Assembly: GCF_009727055.1 (NCBI RefSeq)
Contig: NC_052359.1
Location: 58,101,904-58,165,903 of the forward strand
Length of the DNA: 64,000 nucleotides
Source: Benincasa hispida
Taxonomy: Eukaryota > Streptophyta > Magnoliopsida > Cucurbitales > Cucurbitaceae
Direction of reading: 5' to 3'
In this document: piece by piece, positions 1 to 10,443 of the stretch
Layout: each line of letters starts with the position of its first letter
Numbering within the stretch: the first letter of the stretch is position 1
Notes under the pieces: generated by a model
Told to the model about the DNA's origin: nothing
The model's database searches: none
The model's input: the letters and a program-made list of their open reading frames with translations, nothing else
Position numbers and translations under genes: made by a program

Positions 1-1175
1 AACAGCGGCCACGTGATCATCGGCACCCCTGCAGATATCCCTTCAACGCTCGAATTCCATCCGCAATGCGTCAAGAAGCATCCAATTGCAGAGTGCGACA
101 GTATCAGAACTTGTGGAGCCCATCCACGAATCACTATCCCATGCCCTTGTATTTTCTCCTCGAAATCATACTCCTCTAACCATTTCACTAGATCTTCCGT
201 TAGATTTGCTTTTCTTATCACCCAAATGAATGGTCTGTTCGATGCTTCCAGTCCCAATCCAAGCTCTATGATTTGCGATGTGTCCAGATTACAGAGACTG
301 CCCAACGAGACGTAAACAACCGATGACGGGTTCTGCCCGTCGAGCCATTTGGTGCATTCGTGTCCGTCGACTGAGGCTTTGTCGCCTCTTTCGACTTTGT
401 CGAGTTCGTTGTCGTTGGAAAGCGAAAGAGGGCCTACACACCATACTTTTTCAGGCGCTTCTCTTCCTTTTATATATTCTGTTACATGCTCTGGATCCAT
501 TTCCTCAAATACATTTAAAACTACGCCATACGACTGCCGATCAGCCTCGAACATTGCTGAAGTAATTTGGGTCATGTAAGCATCGGTGGATTTATATAGC
601 TGCGACCTGCGAAACTCAACTGGAAAAGGCAAGTCTGGTAAAGCCACGAATTTTGAATCAGGGATGGATTTCACAGCATCAACGTTAGTGATTAAAATCC
701 GCAGACAGAGAAGGAAGAAGCAGCTCAAACTGTAGAAGACGAGCCTAGGTACGTGGAATTTCTGAGCGAGTTGGAAGGTCCAAGGGATGCACATGTCAGA
801 GATGATGCAATTGGGACGAGGAGTGAGTTGTTCGAACAGTTTTTCCGATGGGTCGTAAAGGAGACTCACTGCTCTAAAAAATTGGGAAAAGGAAGCAAGT
901 GAAGGTAGCAAATCGACATTCTCGCAGCCTTCTGGGAGGCCAGTTTCTTTGTTGCTTGGGAATTGGAGTTCAACAATATGGATTTGAAGGCCGGAACGAA
1001 TGGCGCGAGTGAGAACAGAGTGGAAGCGGGCAGAGTTGAGAGGAGTGGTGACAATGGTGATTATGGCTCCACGGCGAGCGAGAAGCTTGGCGAGGTCGAT
1101 CATGGGGATCATGTGGCCTTGTGCCATGAATGGGAAGAGAAGAAAGTGAGGTGTTATGTGGCTTTGAGAAGCCAT
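1..1175 (-). CDS. UDP-glycosyltransferase, UGT73C-like, 3' end beyond window
   Basis: Family-1 glycosyltransferases move a sugar from a UDP-sugar to small molecules such as hormones, terpenoids or phenolics in the cytosol. On the minus strand the frame from ATG at 1175 stays open to base 1 (391 codons seen; the family runs to about 490). The N-terminal GHMIP places the expected catalytic His at residue 21, and the expected partner Asp is in the IISDMC stretch near residue 127. The C-terminal donor-binding PSPG box begins at Trp352 ([10 protein letters not shown]) and contains THCGWNSS; about 40 of its 44 residues are visible, and the last ones lie off the edge. The start matches the paralogue at 54584; a second in-frame ATG lies 16 codons in. 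No intron is seen. The acceptor substrate cannot be told from sequence. UGT identity is secure; the 73C-like placement is a judgement from overall resemblance. Confidence 0.93.
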   Translation of the reverse strand, partial: MASQSHITPHFLLFPFMAQGHMIPMIDLAKLLARRGAIITIVTTPLNSARFHSVLTRAIRSGLQIHIVELQFPSNKETGLPEGCENVDLLPSLASFSQFFRAVSLLYDPSEKLFEQLTPRPNCIISDMCIPWTFQLAQKFHVPRLVFYSLSCFFLLCLRILITNVDAVKSIPDSKFVALPDLPFPVEFRRSQLYKSTDAYMTQITSAMFEADRQSYGVVLNVFEEMDPEHVTEYIKGREAPEKVWCVGPLSLSNDNELDKVERGDKASVDGHECTKWLDGQNPSSVVYVSLGSLCNLDTSQIIELGLGLEASNRPFIWVIRKANLTEDLVKWLEEYDFEEKIQGHGIVIRGWAPQVLILSHSAIGCFLTHCGWNSSVEGISAGVPMITWPL

Positions 1176-1227
1176 GGGAGAGCTCTGTGAAAAGACAAGC
1201 CACTCCACTACCACGTCTTCAGAAAGG

Positions 1228-1234
1228 ATTTATA
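1228..1234 (-). promoter_or_regulatory. TATA-like box of left UGT
   Basis: The minus strand reads TATAAAT about 53 bp upstream of the UGT start codon. The paralogue has TTATAAG in the equivalent place, and both share a CCACGTCTT stretch (ACGT core) between the box and the ATG. Conservation between the two copies supports a core promoter with a short leader; the transcription start is inferred, not seen. Confidence 0.55.
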
Positions 1235-1425
1235 AGCGCTCTTGGTAAAAGGGTAAGCAACATTTCTTGTTCTTGGAAGTTTCATGAACATATAACTTTG
1301 AATTTCATTTTGGGTCTCTATATTTTAAAATTTTGTTTAATTTCAATATCCTACTTTCAATAAATTTACTACTTTGTTATTTTTAATTGTTATTAAATTT
1401 TGATTTGTAACGATTTTTTCAATTT

Positions 1426-1765
1426 TATAATAATTTAGTCCTTAAACTTCAGTATATCATAATTTAGTCATTGTATCTTTAAATTCATGACAATAGTCTC
1501 TATAAAATTTTTATTTTATAAAAATATTAAGTCTCTAATTAGTTTATTGGTTTATTTATGCAAGAAAGGTCTTTAATTCTTAACACTAATTTCTATAATA
1601 GGGATTAAATTGTTATAAATTTTAAAGTTCAGGGATTAAATTATTTTGTTGTAAAGTTTAGAAACCAAATTGGTATGAAATTAAAAGTTTAGGAACTAAA
1701 TTGTCACAAACCAAAATTTAGAAACTAAATTATTAAAGTTTGAAGACTAAAAGTGGTTTTTAACA
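1426..1765. repeat. foldback repeat of the TTTAGTCC...GGACTAAA type
   Basis: The left arm carries degenerate units reading like AATTTAGTCCTTAAACTT. The right arm (about 1600-1760) carries the opposite orientation several times (AAAGTTCAGGGATTAAAT, AAAGTTTAGGAACTAAAT and variants). The pair can fold back on itself. Such sequences are common in plant genomes as remnants of non-autonomous elements. I see no clean terminal repeat or target duplication, so its class is open. Confidence 0.5.
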
Positions 1766-4510
1766 TTTTTAGAAAATATTATTATGTATTAGCATTTTTA
1801 CTGTAAATCTTGAAAATATTTATATATATTGTATTTCCTTACATGGAAGTTATTATTACCTAACTAATTTAGGTAATGATCAACTTTGAGGTATTGAATT
1901 TAAGATTGATTAAAAATACAAGAAATAAAATTAGACATTTGAAAATATATGAACTAAAATTGAACTAACTTCAAAGTATGTAGACAAAAAAGATATTTTA
2001 ATTAATGAAATTTAGTGAGTAATAATTTCTTATTTTCAAATACGTAACATTGTAGGGTCTATTTGACTATATTGTTGTTTCATGTGTTATTATTCAATTT
2101 TCTTTTAAAAAAAATTATTCTCATGTCTTGCTTCTATCTATTAAGTCCCTCTATTTTGAAAAGATCTCATCAAAGTCAAGTCTTAATAATTTATAAATAA
2201 AATTTGATCTTCGGTTAGTTTTTCAACCCAACATATTTTGTTGAACCACAAATTTAAGAGCAATACGCGAGTGTAGATAGATGTGACGTAAGGGCATGCA
2301 TCAGTATTTTGGTGTTATTGGAAATGGGAACTAATGCGTGGTGCCGAAGGCCAAATTGAAGGGTGACAAAGTATGAATCGTTGCTGTTTTGAGACTTTTG
2401 GTTGGGATGGCTCATAGTCTTACAACAGCCTATGCCTAACTGACAAAGACAATATGGCTTCATTTTAGAGTGCCCACTCATTGCATATCCACGTATATAC
2501 ATCATGTTGGAGTCTTCTCCAAGTTCTTTTTGGACTTTCCTTCGGTTTTTTTCTTCTTTTTTCTTTTCAATTGAGTTTGGATGCATTTCTATGTAATTAT
2601 AAAGACAACAATTTTAGTTGCCATCTCCAATAATGCTGAAAAGTCCTTTTGATAGGTTCAAAAGTCTATCCATCTTTTTTACGAAAAATTATAGTTGTCT
2701 CTTAATTAGTTATAAAGTTAAAAGAAGTCGTAAAGTAAAATATATTTGTATATGAGGAAATAATTTTAAATTATTTGATACATAATTTAAATTACCTAAC
2801 ATTTAAAAAGCAAAAAATATGTTTATTTTAAATTCCTAATGGATCATTTTCAAACTATAATTTCATTAGTTTAAACTTTTGTAATATCTTTAACCTTCAA
2901 TTAATTGTTTTCTTTAATCTATAATCGTTTTAAGTTAGCCCTGGTTGAAAAATTTGTGAAATATTGATCAAAACGATACATTTGTTAAAAAGAAAAGAAA
3001 AGATAATAGATATCTCACTTTTGTTGACACTTACATTTAACTTGTTGGTTGCATAAAAAATCACATCATTTTAACTAAATATATAAGTCAATAAAAATAT
3101 AAAAATTTTGTGAAAAAGAGTAATAAATATCTAAGATTAAAAATGAGGGAACTTTTGAGAGTACAATATTATTTATTTTCTTAGCCCACAGTGGTGAGGT
3201 GAAATAGGAACAGGCTAACAACCAACTATTTTTTCATATAAGATTCAAATAACATTGTGGCCAGTAGGTAGAAGAAGGGAACTAAAACAAAAATTACTTA
3301 AATATTATAGTATTTAGATTCATTATAACAAAAATTATAAAGGAAGAGAGTGAAACATTGAGCCTCTCCATATACCCACATGTAGAGCCAAATTTAATGT
3401 TGAACCATTCGGGAATTTTTACACCATACAAACTTACAGGTATATAGTGCTATATGTTTTCAATTGAGTTTGGATTCATGTAATGACAAAAGAAAGGTCA
3501 TCCATTATGGTTTTGCAATTATATAGAACGTAATAGAAACAACAATTTTAGTTGTCATGTCCAATGCATTTGTATTCGTTTTTCTTTTCTTTTCTTTCTT
3601 GCCAAGTTTTCTTAAAAAAGATTTTGAGCTTTGTTCTTTATTTAAAAATGTTTCAATTCTTTCAAATGTTGTAATCATACATTTGAGTTCTCATAAATAT
3701 TTCAAAGCTAAATTTGGAGAAAAATCCACTAGAGTATTGGACCAAAATTGAGACTTTGAAACAATGTAGTGTTGATTGAAACGAAAATTAAATTTTGATG
3801 ATCAGAATGTGGACAACATATTGATATATTTATATTATTTGGTTATTTAAATGGGCTGATTAAAGTAATTTGTAATTAAATAGGTCATTTGGGAAATTCG
3901 GAAAGGGAACGAAACAGAGGAATTGCAGAAATGGCCGGTTTGGAAGAAGGATAATGTTCGAGAAAGGATTCTTTCATACTAGTTTGTTTTAACCATGCAT
4001 TCTAACGCTTTTTTTCTTTGAAGAAGTCATGCATTCTAAACCCTAATAGCTATGGAATGTAGATTTTAAATATATATACATTTAAGTTATATAGAACTTA
4101 GCTTAACGGCAATTTGCATGGCCTATCTCCCTAGAACTATGTTATTGTCATATTTAATATTTTCTTTAGGAAATAAAACAAGCAAACGAACAAGCCCTAA
4201 GAATTATATCATGTGACAAACATATTTGAAGATTTAATATAGGACAAAATACACTTTTGGTCCCTAAGGTATAAGGTTCATGTCTATTTGGTCCATGAAG
4301 TTTCAAAACAGACATTTTAGTTTCTCATGTTTGCTAAATGCTTCTAAGTGGCCTCTGACTTAACATTAAATTAATTGAATGCTTACTAGATCATTACGTG
4401 TTGATTTAGACGTTAATTCTATTTGATGAGGTGTTAATTGTATTAGATTAGTTGGAAAATCAATGAAAATTTTATTTTAAAAAAGAAAGTTAGTTAAAAT
4501 TGAAAAAGAA
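1766..4510. other. AT-rich intergenic DNA upstream of left UGT
   Basis: No gene is supported here. Contents: long A/T-rich tracts; the block shared with the other UGT copy (listed separately); a local duplication in which a TTTCAATTGAGTTTGGAT stretch followed by an ACAACAATTTTAGTTG stretch occurs at about 2565-2625 and again at about 3457-3562; and at about 4240-4345 a degenerate TTTTGGTCCCTAAGGT-type repeat frequent in plant intergenic DNA. Open frames at 2254-2586 (minus) and 3557-3751 (plus) have low-complexity translations and look like chance. Confidence 0.6.
2050..2370 (-). promoter_or_regulatory. upstream block shared by both UGT copies
   Basis: Three pieces match the DNA upstream of the second UGT in the same order: about 2056-2090 (54961-54995), about 2140-2185 (55027-55070), and the strongest, about 2280-2365 (55283-55365), which includes the shared string TTTGGTGTTATTGGAA. 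The last piece is roughly 80 percent identical by eye over some 85 bases with few gaps. It lies about 1.1 kb upstream of this ATG and 0.7 kb upstream of the other. It may be residual duplication homology or a conserved enhancer; the sequence alone does not decide. Confidence 0.55.
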
Positions 4511-4538
4511 ATGGGATGACTCCTCACTCAGAATACGA

Positions 4539-4676
4539 ATGTTAATTGGAAAACAATGGCAAACACTGTAACAACAAAAATACTAACAGTAAGCAAACAA
4601 GTAAAGGCACATAGAAGTTGATTACCCAGTTTGATGATAATCCACCTATGTTTGGGGGGTAGTGTGCCCAGAAAAG
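4539..4676 (-). repeat. distal piece of Sirevirus-like 3' LTR
   Basis: This stretch joins smoothly to the sequence at 11934 once the gypsy element and one copy of its AAAAG target duplication are set aside. The rejoined tract leads, on the minus strand, from purine tracts downstream of an envelope-like ORF, so I read it as the far end of that element's 3' LTR. The outer boundary near 4539 is a guess from a TG dinucleotide; the LTR identity is inferred from position, not from a second copy in the window. Confidence 0.4.
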
Positions 4677-5007
4677 TGATAGAACTCGGGTTATGTATTT
4701 ACTCTTTTGGCCAAATTGCCAAGGAAGCCGAGACTTCCCCCTGTACACCAGCTCACTGAGCATTCACAAAATACAACCAAGATATCCTTAACTCACCCCC
4801 TCCTTTCTTTAAATACTCTAATTTATAACTAACCGAATTTTCTTTAGGCCCACAAGATCACACAGCCTCTAACTAATTTTATTCCCTCTCCCTCACCCAT
4901 TTACATTTGATTCTCTATTTACATTTGATTCCTTTCCCATATTTTCATTTGGTTCACCTCTCTTATTTTGTTTCCCCTCATACCTTTTAATGATCGGGGG
5001 CCTATCA
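4677..5007 (-). repeat. gypsy 3' LTR
   Basis: The plus strand begins TGATAGAACTCGG and ends GGGGGCCTATCA, so the LTR has short inverted ends TGATAG/CTATCA. It matches the LTR at 11621-11933 throughout, with scattered substitutions and one extra short direct repeat (a second TTTACATTTGATT unit near 4902-4931) absent from the other copy. Confidence 0.92.
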
Positions 5008-5342
5008 CTACCCGCCCCCCAAAAGACCACATTGTCCTCAAGGTGAAAGCTTAGAAATTGTTCTTTGATTTGCATGCCATTCTCTCAAGTTGCATCTTCT
5101 GGAGTCATGCCATCCCATTGAATAAAGACTTCAAAATCAGTCGGTGATACGACTGTTGTGTTAACCTTCCATATACCTAAAACAACAATCAGATGAGGGT
5201 TTAATTGTACCTCATTCTGCCACACCGGAGGAGTGGTCATCCTTGGAAACAATGTGCCGACTACCTTCCGAACTTGAGACACATGACACTGGGTGGATGT
5301 TAATATGTGTGGAAAGATCAAGCTTATATGCCACCGGGCCAA
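4893..5342 (-). pseudogene. gypsy integrase C-terminus with chromodomain-like module
   Basis: Two minus-strand frames separated by one stop encode the end of pol. The segment FIQWDGMTPEDAT, a stop, then ENGMQIKEQFLSFHLEDNV has the layout of the chromodomain-like tail of chromoviruses, in which an aromatic residue and the WxGxxxxxATWE pattern are typical; the Trp of that pattern is a TGA here. The reading frame then runs on across the purine tract into the 3' LTR. Chromodomains can direct insertion to heterochromatin; this copy is broken. Confidence 0.7.
5008..5024 (-). other. gypsy polypurine tract
   Basis: Directly inside the 3' LTR the minus strand reads TTTTGGGGGGCGGGTAGT up to the LTR edge. 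A purine run at this place primes plus-strand DNA synthesis in LTR retrotransposons. Position and composition fit well. Confidence 0.75.
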
Positions 5343-6288
5343 TTTTTTTAACGATTTTGAAAGGGCCTATGAAGTGAGGAGCGAGTTTCGGGTGCTTCTG
5401 AACCAGCAGGGAGCTTTGGCGATATGGTTTGAGTTTAACATAAACCCAATCGGATATTTCAAAGTTCATCTCTCTTCTTTTAGCACCTACAAGAGACTTC
5501 ATCCATTGTTGTGTTGCCTCTAGTGTACCCTTAAGGTTTTTGAGCATCTCATTTCTATCTTTTAATAAGATGTCCACTTCTCCCACCAGTAGTCCCTGCT
5601 TCATATGAGACTAACGGGGGAACAGGTCGGCCATACACTACTTCATAAAAGGATTTCTTGATAGTGGTATGATAGGAGGTGTTGTAGTTGTATTTTGCCC
5701 ATTCCAACATAACTTTGTTGGTGTTTCCATGGAAAAGCAATGTAGATACGCTTCTAATCCTCGATTGACAACTTCTGTCTGATTGTCAGTTTGTGGATGA
5801 TATGATGTGCACCATTTCAATTGGGTACCCATCAATTTGAATAGTTCTTCCCAAAACAGGCCTGTGAATATTTTGTCTCTATCGGACTCGATGCTCCGAG
5901 GCACCCCATGTAGCCTTACTATTTCCCGAAGGAATATCCCTACTACCATGGCTGCTGTGTAAGGATGATGAAGGGTGATGAAGTGTGTGTATTTTGATAA
6001 ACGGTCAACTACCACCAAGATGGAGTTGTGCCCTTCATATTTCGACAATCCATCAATGAAATCCATGCTGATGTTGTTCCAGATTAGTTTCGGTATAGGC
6101 AAAGGATGCAACAATCCTACTGGGTCTAAGGACAAGTATTTGGCTTGTTGGCAAACGGAACAATCACCAACAAATGCACACACTTGAGCTTTCATTCCCT
6201 TCCAGAAAAATTCCTTCTTGAGACATTGGTACATCTTGATTGTTTTATTATGACCTCCTATTGGACTATTATGAAATTCTTGGAGCAA
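5212..6288 (-). pseudogene. gypsy integrase
   Basis: Overlapping minus-strand frames (6288-5638, 5740-5555, 5604-5212) make up one integrase broken by frameshifts. Seen in order: a histidine/cysteine zinc-binding start (GGHNKTIKM... then CSVCQQAK), the core with ISMDFIDGL for the first catalytic Asp and IESDRDKIF for the second, and SYHPQTDNQTEVVNRGLEAYL for the catalytic Glu. The usual QTDGQTEVVN reads QTDNQTEVVN here. The middle is interrupted near 5640-5740. The product would join element DNA to the host chromosome; it is not translatable in one piece. Confidence 0.85.
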
Positions 6289-6366
6289 TAATGGAATTGT
6301 TGGTGATGAAGAAGGCGGTACTATTCTCTGTTTATACAGTAAAAGTTCCCCCTTCCAAGTGTAGTC

Positions 6367-6890
6367 TTATGGGTGAGGATTTCCGGTTTGAATACTATAT
6401 CGGATGCCTCGTAATTCTTCATCTTGATCAATCTGACTGTTAAAGACAGCTAGATTAATAATATCCACTACACTCAACAAACTCAGTTCCATTGGCGAAG
6501 GTATTCGAGACAACGCATCAGCTGCCGAATTTTCTAACCCCTTTTTGTATTCTACCCATTTCTGGTATTCACTTGTAATGATTCGTTGTTTTAGTAAGAA
6601 CGTAAGGCTCTTCTGATCGATGCGTACTGTAAATCGTTGGTCCAATAAACATGGTCTCTATTTTTGGACAGCCATGACAATTGCAATCAATTCACGTTCA
6701 TAAAAAGCCTTGAGACGATATGTTAGTGGCAGGGCGTGGCTGAAATAGGCCAAGGGACGACCTTCCTGTTTTAAGACAGCTTCTACACCCACCCTTGATG
6801 CATCCATTTCCACTACAAATGGTCGGGTGAAGTCGGGCAGCCCCAAAGTAGGGAGTTGTGCCATTGTCTGCTTCAGAGTCTTAAAAGCTT
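6367..6890 (-). pseudogene. gypsy RNase H
   Basis: Two minus-strand frames (6864-6658 and 6645-6367) carry the gypsy RNase H: FVVEMDASRVGVEAVLKQ with the first catalytic Asp, LAYFSHALPLTYRLKAFYERELIAIV with the Glu, then after an in-frame stop FTVRIDQKSLTFLLKQR, where a His of the usual TDHKSL pattern is replaced by Gln, and finally NSAADALSRI. RNase H removes the RNA template during reverse transcription. The stop at about 6656 breaks the frame. Confidence 0.85.
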
Positions 6891-7062
6891 TTTGGGTTTC
6901 CTCGTTCCACTTAGAATTGTCCTTCTTGAGTTGTTGAGGTAATCGGAATGCAATTGCTTCTTAGTTAGCTACAAACTTATGATAATACCCTGTCAGCCCG
7001 AGAAACCCTCTCAATTGCTTAACTGAGGATGGTGTTGGCCACTGCACCATGGCTTCTATTTT

Positions 7063-7760
7063 TTATGGATCTGCTGCTACCCCATCTTCTGAAATTACAT
7101 GGCCCAAGTATTCAATTTTGCTAGCTGCAAACATACATTTTTTTAGGTTAGCCACCAACTGATTTTCCTTCAACACTTGCAGCACAAGAGATAAATGATA
7201 AACATGGTCATGAATCGAAGGACTGTAAATTAATATATCATCAAAGAAGACTAAAACAAATTTGCGTAAGTAGGGTCGTAAGATATCATTCATTACTGAT
7301 TGAAATGTTAATGGGTCATTTTGTAGTCCAAACGGCATGACCAAGAACTCGTAGTGACCCTCATGAATCTGAAATACCATTTTATGGATGTCTTTTGGTG
7401 CTACTCTTATTTGGTGATACCCCAACCTCAAATCTATTTTGGAAAAAAACATGGCTCCTGCTAATTCATCAAGTAACTCATCAACAACTGGAATCGAGAA
7501 ATTATTCAGCACCGTCACCTGGTTGAGAGCTTTGTAATCGACACAAAATCTCCAACTATCATCTTTCTTTTTAACGAACAAAACTGGGCTGGAGAAAGGA
7601 CTGGTACTTGGCTGTATAACCCCTGTAGCCAACATCTCCTCAACTAACCGTTCAATCTCATCTTTTTGGAATTGGGGGTATCGATATGGGTGAACGTTCA
7701 CTAGACCGACCCTTGATTTTAGTTCGATGAGATGGTTGTGGTGCCGCTCTGGAGGAAGTC
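7063..7760 (-). pseudogene. gypsy reverse transcriptase
   Basis: The longest surviving pol frame (Met at 7701, stop at 7063) holds the core of a Ty3/gypsy reverse transcriptase: PSTSPFSSPVLFVKKKDDSW, FFSKIDLRLGYHQIRV (catalytic Asp; Arg replaces the usual Asn in DLNSGYHQ-like forms), EFLVMPFGLQNDPLTFQ (Asn where Ala is usual) and LVFFDDILIYS, the FDD catalytic pair. It ends at a TAA inside the thumb region. Upstream the frame continues to about 7760, where a solo LTR cuts it. The catalytic aspartates remain, so this is the best-preserved domain of the element. Confidence 0.88.
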
Positions 7761-7765
7761 CTTCG

Positions 7766-9729
7766 TGTTGGATTTTATGTCCTAAAACTCGTAGTTTGTA
7801 AATTAATAAACATATTTTGTTTTGTTTTTTGATAAAGTTGCTATTGAAATAGTAATCTTGAATTCAATAAACTAAGGTCATGAGGCTATTTAATATAGTT
7901 TGAACTTTATGTAGTGATATAAATGTGGATCAAGTTCAAATATGTAGCCAAAATGGTCTATATTATATGAATAAGGTTGGGCGCCTTATTCTGGGGACAC
8001 TATGGATGCGACCTATTTTATAGTTAGTACAAACGATGTGATCCTAAATCGTTCATGTGGAGACATGAAAGTGGGAGCATCCTATGTAAAGAGTTTTCAT
8101 AAGACTGAACCATGAAATAGTCACTTTTTACGTTCTAAATGTCGTTTTATGTATAAAACTGACTATTTCGTTAATTGATGACCTAAGTAACTTAATCTTA
8201 ATTCTGAGCTAACTATGAACTCCTGTTCACTCGGAATTATTCTTAGATTTGCATAGGTGAGGGCAGCTCATCATCATTGGCTCAATAAGCCTCCCATTTC
8301 AGGGGTAAGATCAGGTGGATAGCTGGGAACATAAGATACAAGACGGAATTCACTCCTATCTGTTATAGGGATAGTAGATAGGTTGTTCCCTTTAGTATTG
8401 AATCCAAGTCTTGAATAAGGGGCCCCATCCTCTTCTTGGCCCAAGAGGGGTTCGGTTTATAGGTTGGACCTTAAACCAATTGTACATTAGAGGATCAATG
8501 GAATTTAAGGAACAAGATGTAGTCTTGGGGGTAAAACGGTTTTTATGACCCAGCCGAGATGACGAACAACTTGTGAAGGATTAGCTTACTAATCATGGTT
8601 ATATCAAATGGACACAAATATATCTATATGAGGGGAGTGTAACTACGGGACTATAGTGGAATGACCCGTTAGTTAACGAATGTTGATTAGCTCCGTCTAA
8701 AGAGTTTAGCAAGCTAATCTCGGATCATTGGAGCCCGTGATCTATAGGTCCATTAGGTTCCCCTACTAGCTCATATGGAATAATCTTAGAACAATATGAT
8801 AGAATGATTCGAATTGTTCGAATTAGGTGAAGAGAGAGAAACCGACAAGTATATGTGATATAGTAGTCGTTTTTCAGTTTAGAGATACAGCTTTAATATT
8901 TAAATGTGATTTAAATATCAAGAATATGAATATGTTCATATTCGGAAGCTCGAAAATAATGGAAATGGTCAAAGATATAAAAAGTCAAAGAGTTGACTTT
9001 TGACTTTGAAAAGTCAAACTTTGACCGACCTTATATTCAAATGTGATTTGAATTTCAAGAAAATGAATGCGGATTCATGCTCAACAGGTCAAAATTAGTC
9101 AACACAGAAAAAATCATAAAAAAGTCAAAATGTTGACTTTTTGGTCAAAGTTTGACTTTGACAAAATGACTATTTTGCCCTTTGACTAAAGTTAATAGGA
9201 AAATCCAAACTTTTATTGGATAATTGCATTAACAAAATAGTGGACTAGGTGTTGGCTTATAGTGGAGACATTAAGCCCACTAAGATAGTGGATTATAGGT
9301 GTTCAGTTTTTATGGATTTGTTTCATGCAATTGTTGCATGGATTTTTTTCTATAAATTGGGTTTTCAATTATGAATGAGAAACTTTTGGCCATTTTTCTA
9401 AAATTGTTTTCCTAAATTGGGCTGTAAAAAAAAAGGAAAACCCAAACCAAAAGAAAAACATTTCTTTTCCATCTCTTTCTCTCTCTCGGTTTTCTTCATC
9501 CATCGGGTCCCACAACCTAGTTCTATCCAGAGAATAGTAGGTCAACTCTAGTGGTGGTTCGGAAGAGTTCGGGTCGAGATTTAGCGAGGAAAAGCGGTTT
9601 TCGAGAGCTTCAAAAGTAATTTCTAATTACTGTTATTTCCTTCATTTTGCATGCTAACTTCCTTTTGATTAGAAGCAATTATAGTGTAATTAAGTCCTTT
9701 TTCCGCTGTGTATGTCTCGTGTTCCATCA
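7766..9729 (+). mobile_element. solo LTR inserted in gypsy pol
   Basis: A 1964-bp insertion starts TGTTGGATTTTATGTCC and ends CCATCA, flanked by CTTCG at 7761-7765 and 9730-9734. The two ends of the gypsy pol frame continue one another across it when the insertion and one CTTCG are ignored. It shares landmarks with the large copia LTR family elsewhere in the window (GTGGAGACATG..., a CACTATGGATGCGACC stretch, then CCCACAACC and GGTGGTTCGG near its end), but with a different start, so I treat it as a sister subfamily. No internal region is present: a solo LTR left by LTR-LTR recombination. Confidence 0.85.
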
Positions 9730-9734
9730 CTTCG

Positions 9735-10050
9735 ATGGGCTGAAACACTAATTAAAATTTCTGTAAAACCACCTGTATGTCGGGGTGGCTTCCTTCGTGG
9801 TCTGGTTTATGGGTTTCTTTAGCTGCGTGGGTCATGAGCGAATTCAGCTCCAAAAGTATACCTTAACCCTCTTCCTTTACAAGCTTCATCATCGATTTAA
9901 GGGAGATTTGTGATTTCACTGGACTTCTATCTTCTTTAAGGTCCACCTGTCCATCGCCAATTTGGAAATCCATTTTAGAAGTACTCCAATCACACACAAC
10001 TCGCCCCAACTTCATAAGCCATTTGACACCCAAAACAACATCAGCATTGC
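9735..10050 (-). pseudogene. gypsy protease-RT linker
   Basis: The minus-strand translation keeps recognisable retropepsin-to-RT spacer residues: NADVVLGVKWLMKLGRVVCDW, then IGDGQVDL, then a stop, before running to the solo LTR boundary at 9734. VLGxxWL is typical of gypsy elements after the protease core. Several stops break the frame. Confidence 0.6.
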
Positions 10051-10371
10051 CTAAGGGTAAAGGAAAAAAAAATCATTAATGATAGTGAAATCGGGAAGAT
10101 TCAATACCACACCTTTGCAGATTTCGGTAGTCTGAATGGAATTTCCAGTGCCTAACATGATGCCATAGCTTGTTGTGGGTGTTTGTGGCAACTCGAGGAT
10201 CACCACCAATTTTTTATCGATGAAATTATGCGATGCGCCACTACCAATTAAAACCACCACATCTTTATCTCCGATTACCCTTTTTACTTTAATCGTTTGT
10301 GGCGAGTCGATTCCGACTAAAGAGTTGAGTGACAGCTCTACAATTTCATCCTCAGTTGTGTCCATCACCAT
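10051..10371 (-). pseudogene. gypsy aspartic protease, catalytic Asp lost
   Basis: Retropepsins cut the element's polyprotein. The minus-strand frame contains VVVLIGSGASHNFID, where the family reads DSGASHNFI: the catalytic Asp codon GAT is GGT here (one base), so the enzyme would be inactive even if translated. The downstream part (ILELPQTPT..., VLNLPDFTI) fits the fold. The frame follows the zinc motif of gag after one stop. Confidence 0.82.
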
Positions 10372-10443
10372 CGTTTCTTAGGTTACCAGTGGAGTTTCTT
10401 TGAATTCAACCTGCCCTTCACTTGTCTCAACTGCTAACTCTTC

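Noticed and set aside
2254..2586. 110-codon minus-strand frame upstream of UGT
   Set aside because: Low-complexity start (KKKEEKNRRK) and no motif; it overlaps the noncoding block shared with the other UGT copy, where the frame is not kept.
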